Assembly (NCBI GenBank): GCA_018000455.1
Contig: JAGNJW010000009.1
Span: 1-64,000 of the forward strand
Direction: 5' to 3'
Source of the DNA: Acidobacteriota bacterium
GTDB taxonomy: Bacteria; Acidobacteriota; Vicinamibacteria; Vicinamibacterales; UBA2999
DNA: 64,000 bases
The position numbers and the translations under genes were made by a program. Under the pieces are notes generated by a model that made no database searches, was not told where the DNA came from, and worked only from the letters and a program-made list of their open reading frames with translations. Positions 57,987 to 64,000 of the stretch are shown here, piece by piece. Numbering within the stretch: position 1 is the first letter of the stretch; the number at the start of each line of letters is the position of its first letter.

Positions 57987-60485
57987 TCAATGCGTGGGCG
58001 GGGCGAACTTGTAGTAGTCGGCGATCGCCTGGATGCCGCCGCGGATGGCCCGCTGGCCCTCGGCGCGGGCCGCCGGCGACACGCTTCCGGAGACACCAGT
58101 CGGCGACCCGTCGAGCCTGTAAACGTAGTCGCGAAGCGCCACGCCATCCGCGATGTACATCTGCTGGCCCTCGGGGTCGATCCAGCCATAGACGCTGCCG
58201 TAGCTCGAGGCCACGAGCCCGAACGGTGGACGCGCCGGGGCCGGCGTGCCCTTGGGCCAGTAGAGCGGCTGACCGAAGATCGGCGAGGGGGCCGTGACGG
58301 TGTGGCCGAGCAGCGCGTGCAGCGTCGGCGTGATGTCGGTCGTGAAGGCAAGCGCGTCTGGGTTGGTCTCGAGGCCGGGACGCGCGTAGGCCGGCAGGTG
58401 CACGATGAGCGGCACTTGTACGACTTCCGGATAGAGGGTGTAGGCGTGGCCCCAGCGGCCTTCTTCGCCGAGCGAGTCGCCGTGGTCTGAGGTGACGACG
58501 ATCAGGCTGTCGTCGTAGAGACCCTTCGCCTTGAGGTCGTTGACGAAGCCGCCGAAGCAGTCGTCGAACCGGCGCACGCGCGACGCGTATGGCGCATGGA
58601 AGCCGTCGTAGGCGCCGCCGTCGATCGACTTGCCGCCTTCGCGGTTGATGACGGCCACGTGCACGTCCTGCGGGAGCGACCACACGAAGGTCGGCGTCTG
58701 GTCCGCGACCAGGCGATCGAGTCGTTTGCGGAGGTCGTCGATCGAGGTGCACAGGCGGAAGTCGCCGACCCCCCGGCCGCGGTCGATCTCGTCGAGCGAG
58801 GGATTCCGCGGCATGATGATCTCGACGATGTTGTCCATGCTCATCCAGCGGCGGTAGCCGTGGTGGTCGAGCAGATCGTGGAGCGCATTCATCGGCGCGA
58901 AGGGCAGCACGTACTGTTTGTGCAGCACCATCCCGCCCACCCAGATGGACGGCACCGACAGGCCCGTGGCGCCGTAGCGCGTGAAGGCGCGCGTGAAGGT
59001 GGTGCCCTCGTTGGCGAACTGCTGCAGGGCCGGCGTGAAGGTCACGGCCTTGTTGTAGGGCGAGAGGTAGTCGCGCCGCAGGCTGTCGATGACGAAGACG
59101 AAGACGTGGGGCCGACGGGAGCTGGTGCCGGCGTCGAGGTCGGCCAGGTGCACGGCTACCGGGTCGATCGGAATCGAGCGCCCGATGTTCGTGTGGGCCT
59201 GGAGGAAGTCGAAGAACCCGACCCCGCCCGGGTCGGCGCCTCCGCCATCGGCCGATGCGCTCTCGGCCTGCGGGACGGGCTTGTGCAGCCAGTCGCGCAG
59301 CGTGCGGAACGACGGGTCACCCACGGCCCAGACATCGCCGGCGCGCATGGCCGCCTCCACCGTGACCGGCCCGAAGGGCAGGCGACCGGCGGCGAGAAGA
59401 TACAGCACGAGCACCGCGGCCGAGACGCCGAACGGCGCCGCACTCGGCAGATACACACGCGCCGGCGTCCACAACGACGCCGTCGCCAGCACGAGTACCC
59501 AGACCGTGACGGCGCCCATCTTGGCGACCACGAAGTTCCAGTCCATCGCGCCGCTGGCAGCCCGGAAGCCGAGCGCCACGACAAGAACGACCATCACCCA
59601 GCCCGCGCGTGGCATCGGCTTGTGCGAGTGCGCCCAGCGCGGCACGATGCCGCCGAGCGCGAGCACGAGGCCGTCGCGGTCGCGGGCGTGCCCGTGCCGC
59701 ACGCCACGGGCGGCCAGCACGAGACCGAGGACGGCGCCAAAGGCCATCACGACGAACTGCGACCAGCGGTCGCGCTGGGACACGGCGGGCAGGATGACGA
59801 CCGAGGCGGCGAGTCCGACGAGCCCGGCCACCGTCACCACCGCGCCGAACGCTTCCCACTGCGAGGGCTTCGACGTAAGGTCGCCGAGCGCGCGCACCAC
59901 GACGAACACGGCGAAGAGCGTGGCAAAGAGCAGCGCGTGCGCGGTGACACTCAGCACGGCGCCGAGCAGGTCGAACGCTCGCGTGGCGGCCAGACCGGTC
60001 GCGGCAAACAGCGACATCGACGCGATGGCGGCAAAGAGGACGACCACCGCATCCCGCGCCAGCGGATCGGTCGTGCGCATCGCATCGGCCCACGTCGCCT
60101 GGGTGAGGTCGATGACGGCGAACCAGAGGACGGGCACGAGTGCGGCGACCGCCATCCCGAGCGCCCACCGACCAGGCTCGAGGCTCGTGAGCGGCGATGC
60201 GACGAGGGCACCGACGCCGGCCATGATGGCGATCCACACGAGCAGCCCGCCACTCACGAGGGCGCGGCGGGCGGCGAACTCCGGCCACAGTGCCAGGGCG
60301 GTCAGCGGGGCGGCTGCCAGCGCCAGCCAGCCTTGCCAGCGCGCAAAGCCCACGAGCGCCGGCACGAGACCTGGCAACAGGAACTGCTCGTAGACGAACG
60401 GTACCGAGATGAGGAAGGCGTAGGCGGCAGTGGCCAGCCAGAAGGCGATGACCAGCGAGCGCGCAAGGGTGGCGGCCATCATCAT
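57987..60485 (-). CDS. Membrane sulfatase / LtaS-like hydrolase
   Basis: 832 residues from the ATG at 60485, which overlaps the preceding TGA by four bases (ATGA). About 10-11 hydrophobic helices in the first ~400 residues, then an alkaline-phosphatase-superfamily domain: metal Asp in 'FVFVIDSLRRDYLSPYN', nucleophile likely Thr or Ser in 'RAFTRYGATGLSVPSIW' and the second metal site 'VVTSDHGDSLGEEGRWGHAY'. This is the arrangement of LtaS/OpgB/EptA-type enzymes that transfer or remove phosphate/sulfate groups on envelope glycans. No sulfatase-type Cys/Ser-Pro-x-Arg motif was seen, so the true reaction may be phospho-group transfer. End of the operon that begins with the YaiO-like barrel. Confidence 0.85.
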   Translation of the reverse strand: MMMAATLARSLVIAFWLATAAYAFLISVPFVYEQFLLPGLVPALVGFARWQGWLALAAAPLTALALWPEFAARRALVSGGLLVWIAIMAGVGALVASPLTSLEPGRWALGMAVAALVPVLWFAVIDLTQATWADAMRTTDPLARDAVVVLFAAIASMSLFAATGLAATRAFDLLGAVLSVTAHALLFATLFAVFVVVRALGDLTSKPSQWEAFGAVVTVAGLVGLAASVVILPAVSQRDRWSQFVVMAFGAVLGLVLAARGVRHGHARDRDGLVLALGGIVPRWAHSHKPMPRAGWVMVVLVVALGFRAASGAMDWNFVVAKMGAVTVWVLVLATASLWTPARVYLPSAAPFGVSAAVLVLYLLAAGRLPFGPVTVEAAMRAGDVWAVGDPSFRTLRDWLHKPVPQAESASADGGGADPGGVGFFDFLQAHTNIGRSIPIDPVAVHLADLDAGTSSRRPHVFVFVIDSLRRDYLSPYNKAVTFTPALQQFANEGTTFTRAFTRYGATGLSVPSIWVGGMVLHKQYVLPFAPMNALHDLLDHHGYRRWMSMDNIVEIIMPRNPSLDEIDRGRGVGDFRLCTSIDDLRKRLDRLVADQTPTFVWSLPQDVHVAVINREGGKSIDGGAYDGFHAPYASRVRRFDDCFGGFVNDLKAKGLYDDSLIVVTSDHGDSLGEEGRWGHAYTLYPEVVQVPLIVHLPAYARPGLETNPDALAFTTDITPTLHALLGHTVTAPSPIFGQPLYWPKGTPAPARPPFGLVASSYGSVYGWIDPEGQQMYIADGVALRDYVYRLDGSPTGVSGSVSPAARAEGQRAIRGGIQAIADYYKFAPPTH

Positions 60486-61441
60486 GACGTGGCCTTCACC
60501 CCGGCGGTGCGTTCGAGCCACACCTGCACCTCCTCATTGCGTTTCGGATCGAGCTTGTTGGCGATCTCGAAGCGCTTACGGGCATCGGCAAACCGCGATT
60601 CGCTGTAGTCGAGCACGCCGAGCGCGAGATGGACGTCGAAGTAGTCGTCCGTTTGCCGGACGGCTCGCTCGAGGAAGACGCGCGCTTGGCCGCGATGGCC
60701 GGCGCGCTGCTCGGCGAGGCCGGCGACGAGCAGCGCGTCGACGTGCGTCGGCGAACGCTTCAGCACCGCCTTGGCGCGCGACAGCGCCTCGGCGAGCTGA
60801 TTGCGGTGCAGGCGCAAACGCGCGAGGCCGACCTCGCTGTCGAGGTGCGTCGTGGCGATCCTGATGGCGCGCTGGTAGAACTCCTCCGCCGGACCGAAGC
60901 GGGTGAGCCATTCATTGGCCAAGCCGACGAAGAAGACGAGTTCGGCGTTGGTCGTGTCGGTCTGGAAGCAGCGCTCGAAGGCGCTGAGCGCCAGGTCGTA
61001 CTTGCCGATCCGGCGATAGGCGTTGCCAATGGCCGGACAGGCCTCGGCCGGCAGCGGCGCGCGGTCCATGAAGAGTTCCCAGGTGGCCGCTTCGTCCTCG
61101 GGCCGTTCGAGCTTGTTGTAGATCTCGGCCAGACGCGCGAGATACACGTGCTGGCCCGGGAAGCGCGCGACGATGGCCTTGGTCGGTTCGAGCGCGTCCT
61201 GCCAGCGTCCGCTGCTGAACGCCTCGCGGCTGTCGACGAGCAACCCGTCGATGAGCGCCGCGTCGGCAGCCGGGTCGGCGGAGGTGACCGCCTCGGGCCC
61301 ACCGAGGGCCGATGCTGACGCCACGTCGAGGGCCACGGACGGCGCGACCGGCGCGATGTTGGCATAGTCGGACACGAAGAGCGCGATCCAGAACGCGGTC
61401 AGCGTGGCAACGGCGAGAGCGAGGCGGATGGGGGCCGGCAT
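60482..61441 (-). CDS. TPR-repeat protein, membrane-anchored (paralog A)
   Basis: 319 residues from the ATG at 61441. One N-terminal hydrophobic helix ('LALAVATLTAFWIALFVSDY') anchors it or is a signal. About six TPR units: 'HVYLARLAEIYNKLERPEDE', 'AIGNAYRRIGKYDLALSAFE', 'LVFFVGLANEWLTRFGPAEE', 'DVHLALGVLDYSESRFADAR'. Closely parallels the neighbouring TPR gene ('LVAGLAEQRAGHRGQAR' versus 'LVAGLAEQRAGHLDGAR'). One base separates it from the upstream gene and it overlaps the sulfatase start, so the four genes are translationally linked. It probably scaffolds an envelope complex. Confidence 0.82.
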   Translation of the reverse strand: MPAPIRLALAVATLTAFWIALFVSDYANIAPVAPSVALDVASASALGGPEAVTSADPAADAALIDGLLVDSREAFSSGRWQDALEPTKAIVARFPGQHVYLARLAEIYNKLERPEDEAATWELFMDRAPLPAEACPAIGNAYRRIGKYDLALSAFERCFQTDTTNAELVFFVGLANEWLTRFGPAEEFYQRAIRIATTHLDSEVGLARLRLHRNQLAEALSRAKAVLKRSPTHVDALLVAGLAEQRAGHRGQARVFLERAVRQTDDYFDVHLALGVLDYSESRFADARKRFEIANKLDPKRNEEVQVWLERTAGVKATS

Positions 61442-61442
61442 G

Positions 61443-62327
61443 TCACCTTGGCGAGATGGTGCGATCGAGCCACGGCTGCACTTCGGCCCGGCGGGCCGGG
61501 TCGGAGAGGAACGCGGCTTCGAAGTGTGCGCGCGCCTCGACCACGTGCGACTCGGTGTAGTCGAGGATGCCGAGCGCCAGGCGCACGTCGAAGTACTCGG
61601 GCGACAGCTGCGCGGCCAGTTCCAGGTACTTGCGGGCACCGTCCAGGTGTCCGGCCCGCTGTTCGGCGAGTCCGGCAACCAGGGCCCCTTCGGTGTGCGT
61701 GGGCACCTCCGCCAGCACCGCCGCCGCGCGATCGCGCGCCTCGCGGAGGTTGCCCTGGTGCAGGTCGAGACGGGCGAGCGACACCTGATAGTCGTGGCCG
61801 GGGGGTGCCATCGCGGTCGCACGCGTGTAGTGCTGGCGCGCGGCTGGCAAATGTCCGGCCCATTCATAGCCAAGCCCGACGTAATAGACGAGCGTCACGT
61901 TCGTGGGGTCGGCGGCAAGGCAGCGCTGGAAGGCGTCGATGGCGTCGTCGTACTGACTCAGACCGCGGTAGGCGCGGCCGATCATCGGGCAGGCGCGGTC
62001 GGGAGACGGCGACACGACCATGAATCGCTCCCAGGCGGCAGTCTCGTCGGTGGGGCGGTGCATGCGGTTGTAGATCCCGGCCAGCCTCGCCAGGTAGTCG
62101 GGCTGTTCGCCGTAGCGGGACACCAGATCGAGCGTCAGCGCCAGAGCGTCGTCCCACGCCTCGGTCGCCATCGCCTGGCGGGAAGCGTCGTCGCGCGCAC
62201 GCTCGTCGTCGGCCGACCGCGGCGCGTCGGCGGGCGCCGCCAGCGGCGCCATGACGGCGCTCGACTGCGCCCGAACGGAGTTGGGCACCACCAGGAGCAG
62301 CGCCAGCAACAGGAGACGGCGCAGCAT
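61443..62327 (-). CDS. TPR-repeat protein, secreted (paralog B)
   Basis: 294 residues from the ATG at 62327, which shares a base with the upstream stop (TGATG). Signal peptide 'MLRRLLLLALLLVVPNSVRA'. TPR units: 'PDYLARLAGIYNRMHRPTDE', 'MIGRAYRGLSQYDDAIDAFQ', 'TLVYYVGLGYEWAGHLPAAR', 'DVRLALGILDYTESHVVEAR'. A tandem paralog of the next gene, with the same number and order of repeats. The longer frame to 62369 would overlap the barrel gene and is not used. Confidence 0.82.
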   Translation of the reverse strand: MLRRLLLLALLLVVPNSVRAQSSAVMAPLAAPADAPRSADDERARDDASRQAMATEAWDDALALTLDLVSRYGEQPDYLARLAGIYNRMHRPTDETAAWERFMVVSPSPDRACPMIGRAYRGLSQYDDAIDAFQRCLAADPTNVTLVYYVGLGYEWAGHLPAARQHYTRATAMAPPGHDYQVSLARLDLHQGNLREARDRAAAVLAEVPTHTEGALVAGLAEQRAGHLDGARKYLELAAQLSPEYFDVRLALGILDYTESHVVEARAHFEAAFLSDPARRAEVQPWLDRTISPR

Positions 62328-63571
62328 CAGAAGTAGACCGAGAAGGAGGCGCCAAAGGAATGCTGCCACAGGGTGCCGTTCCTGGACCGCTCCTGGCGGC
62401 TGGTGCTGCCCGAAACGGCGAGCGTCGTGCGCCCGACCAGCACCTCCGCGCCGGCGCGGAAGGTGTCGGCATCGAGTTGGCGCAGCTCAGCGCTGTCGTT
62501 GAGCTCCTCGCGGCTCGACCCGCGGCTGTAGCCGGCGGTGAGGTAGCTTTCGCCGTCGCCGCGGATGTAGCGGCGCACCACCCCGTGGTACGAGAGCGAG
62601 TCCTGCGGTCCGTCGAAGTCGGGGACGGAGAACACCTTGCCGGTGACCATCCAGTTGCCGACGTACTTCGTCAGGGTGCCGACGTAGATGTCGGTCGTGG
62701 AGCTGAAGCCCAGGCGGCGGAAGCCGATGGACGCCTCGTAGCCGCGGCCGAGCGACTGATAAAGGTCGGCCGCCATCCGGTAGTTCGGGAACAGCGTGTC
62801 GTCCTTGGCGCGGCCGTAGGAGACGAACCCGTAGGTGCCGGGCCGGATGCTCGGGTAGAAGTCCACCTCGAAGAGCCGGTCGGTGTAGCCGAAGCGCTCG
62901 GCGTGGCTCACGCGCCCGATGACACTGCCGACGGACGTCTGCCGGCTCACGGCCGTCGAGTACTCGTTCCAGGGAATGCGGCCGTCGGAGAAGCGGTCGG
63001 CGCCGTAGCCCATGGTCAGCGTCCACGGTCGCAGTTGGGTGTCGAGGCGGTTCTTGAGCGTGCGGGCCTGGACGTGGCCGGGCTGGCGCGACAGCAGGGT
63101 CATGACGGTCTGGCGGGCCTCGCGGCGGCGGCCCAGGCCGTCGAGGGCCCGGGCTTCGAGCATGATCCACTCGACGTCGTACGGCCGCTGGAGACGCCCC
63201 GTGGCCGACAGCTCCTGCAGGACGTCGTAGCGGCCGGTCCACCAGGCCACGTTGGCCAGGGCCACCCGCGCATCGTTGTAGGTCGGCGACTGCTCGAGCA
63301 CGCGCCGCAGTTCGCGGTCGGCGTCGTCGTACTTGCCGTCCCACGACAGCACCACGCCGAGCAGCAGCCTGGCATCGGCATCGCGCGGGAAGGTCGCAAG
63401 GTGCGTCTCGAGCATGGTGACCGCTTCGGCCCGGCGCCCGGCGATGGCTACCGACCGGGCTTCGGTGCGGACGGCCTGCGACTGCGCCCAGGCCGGCACC
63501 GCGCCGCCCACGGTCAGCAGGAGGGCGAACACCACGAGTCGTCCGGCGCGCCGAGCACGGTCGCTGGTCAC
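62327..63571 (-). CDS. YaiO-like outer-membrane beta-barrel protein with N-terminal TPR
   Basis: 414 residues if started at GTG 63571, where a good signal peptide begins ('LVVFALLLTVGGAVPAWAQ'). In-frame starts at 63646 (ATG) and 63685 (GTG) are possible but give an over-long N-region. Residues ~35-160 are TPR-like ('DARLLLGVVLSWDGKYDDAD', 'DARVALANVAWWTGRYDVLQ'). The C-terminal half has alternating aromatic beta strands ('WTLTMGYGADRFS', 'RLFEVDFYPSIRPGTYGFVS') and ends 'SFGASFSVYF', with a terminal Phe as in outer-membrane barrels. Its layout and 'GRVSHAERFG' fit the YaiO family. First gene of the minus-strand operon. Confidence 0.82.
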   Translation of the reverse strand: MTSDRARRAGRLVVFALLLTVGGAVPAWAQSQAVRTEARSVAIAGRRAEAVTMLETHLATFPRDADARLLLGVVLSWDGKYDDADRELRRVLEQSPTYNDARVALANVAWWTGRYDVLQELSATGRLQRPYDVEWIMLEARALDGLGRRREARQTVMTLLSRQPGHVQARTLKNRLDTQLRPWTLTMGYGADRFSDGRIPWNEYSTAVSRQTSVGSVIGRVSHAERFGYTDRLFEVDFYPSIRPGTYGFVSYGRAKDDTLFPNYRMAADLYQSLGRGYEASIGFRRLGFSSTTDIYVGTLTKYVGNWMVTGKVFSVPDFDGPQDSLSYHGVVRRYIRGDGESYLTAGYSRGSSREELNDSAELRQLDADTFRAGAEVLVGRTTLAVSGSTSRQERSRNGTLWQHSFGASFSVYF

Positions 63572-63704
63572 GCCTATACTTTCGGCGTCGAGGCCTGTGG
63601 GCTTCAGTCTGGCGGGCGACGGCGGGTCGCGGCCGCTCACCTCCATCTTGTTGACCAGACGCGACTTCCACGCCTCCAGCGACACCGAATCAACGTCCCG
63701 CGCG

Positions 63705-63713
63705 TGATATGAT
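63705..63713 (+). promoter_or_regulatory. Extended -10 TGATATGAT for nuoG, leaderless spacing
   Basis: TGA-TATGAT ends 10 nt before the ATG at 63724; no ribosome site. It is divergent from the YaiO-like gene. Confidence 0.6.
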
Positions 63714-63723
63714 TCCGACCGCC

Positions 63724-64000
63724 ATGGAACAGGTGACGCTCACGATCGACGGCGCTCAGGTGACGGTGCCCAAGGGCACCTCGGTGCTGCAGGCTGCTTT
63801 TCAGGCCGGCATCCAGGTGCCCTACTACTGCTATCACCCGGGGCTGGGCATCGATGCGTCGTGCCGTGTGTGTCTCGTGAAGATCGAGAAGATGGCCAAG
63901 CTGCAGACGTCATGCTCGACGCCGGCGGCCGAGGGCATGATCGTGCACACCAAGGACGCCGAGAGCACCGAAGGGCGCGCCGGTGTCTTCGAGTTCCTGC
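63724..64000 (+). CDS. nuoG: NADH-quinone oxidoreductase subunit G, N-terminal part, cut by window edge
   Basis: 92 codons from ATG 63724 to the edge. It reads 'VTLTIDGAQVTVPKGTSVLQ' then 'YCYHPGLGIDASCRVCLVKI', the N-terminal plant-type [2Fe-2S] ferredoxin domain of complex I subunit NuoG. Cys residues in 'YCYHPGL', 'SCRVC' and 'TSCSTPA' bind the N1b cluster. The following 'EGMIVHTKDAE...RAGVFEFL' is the usual path to the second cluster domain. Formate dehydrogenase alpha subunits and NADP-reducing hydrogenases share this domain, so subunit G is the likeliest but not the only option. Confidence 0.8.
   Translation, partial: MEQVTLTIDGAQVTVPKGTSVLQAAFQAGIQVPYYCYHPGLGIDASCRVCLVKIEKMAKLQTSCSTPAAEGMIVHTKDAESTEGRAGVFEFL

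Noticed and set aside
63571..63590. TATACT on the plus strand at the start of the YaiO-like gene as a promoter
   Set aside because: No plus-strand gene begins downstream of it within a useful distance; nuoG has its own extended -10 at 63705.

Overview
The window is a high-GC chromosome segment with dense, mostly chromosomal-type genes. It looks like Acidobacteriota, most likely class Vicinamibacteria. The basis is the VWFA-related lipoprotein-type protein common in that phylum, three ECF sigma factor plus Hanks-type kinase/TPR pairs, many secreted beta-propeller and S74-type fibre proteins, and a complex I gene at the right edge. I see no rRNA, tRNA, CRISPR array, transposase or phage gene. 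The taxonomic call is inference from gene content only.

Left part (1-7.4 kb): the first ~220 bases look like an assembly problem. A fragment of one gene on the minus strand is joined through a poly-G/poly-C/poly-G run to the tail half of a methyltransferase. Then come an EamA-type exporter, a 167-bp palindromic element with perfect 24-bp terminal inverted repeats, a REC-EAL c-di-GMP phosphodiesterase, and a large secreted protein with 14 'GGxF' propeller-like repeats and three FN3 domains.

7.4-27.3 kb is the most distinctive region. Two ECF sigma/Hanks-kinase modules flank two clusters of self-processing S74 (tail-fibre chaperone) proteins. A minus-strand sigma/kinase pair is divergent from three tandem YadA-head-like/S74 proteins. 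Two further S74 proteins lie just upstream of a second sigma/kinase pair. Between the clusters are a PH-like secreted protein, a DUF4412-like protein, a methylenetetrahydrofolate-reductase-like gene that seems to start at ATT, an aminotransferase and an acyltransferase-3-like membrane protein. A third sigma/kinase pair sits at 47-50 kb, and a 28-codon remnant of a fourth sigma gene lies at 52.6 kb, fused in frame upstream of kbl.

27.3-47 kb: a GNAT acetyltransferase; two secreted NHL-repeat proteins; an SDR plus M42 peptidase operon; KtrB/KtrA potassium uptake; two tandem, 88 % identical dolichyl-phosphate-mannose-type GT2 genes, the second fused to a methyltransferase; two paralogous polytopic GT-C-like membrane proteins separated by an OmpA protein, a VWFA protein and an aminotransferase; and a secreted one-heme c-type cytochrome with a carboxypeptidase-regulatory domain.

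50-64 kb: a 758-aa secreted protein of unknown function preceded by a 19-codon leader ORF, kbl, an RsbU/SpoIIE-type phosphatase, an M1 aminopeptidase, then a tight minus-strand operon (YaiO-like barrel, two paralogous TPR proteins, membrane sulfatase) that probably serves an envelope polymer. The divergent nuoG starts at the right edge.

Many cytoplasmic genes have a TAnnnT -10 hexamer only 6-10 nt before the start codon and no Shine-Dalgarno, so they are probably transcribed leaderless. Most secreted proteins instead have a long leader and a strong GGAGG. All functional calls are from reading motifs; no database search was run.
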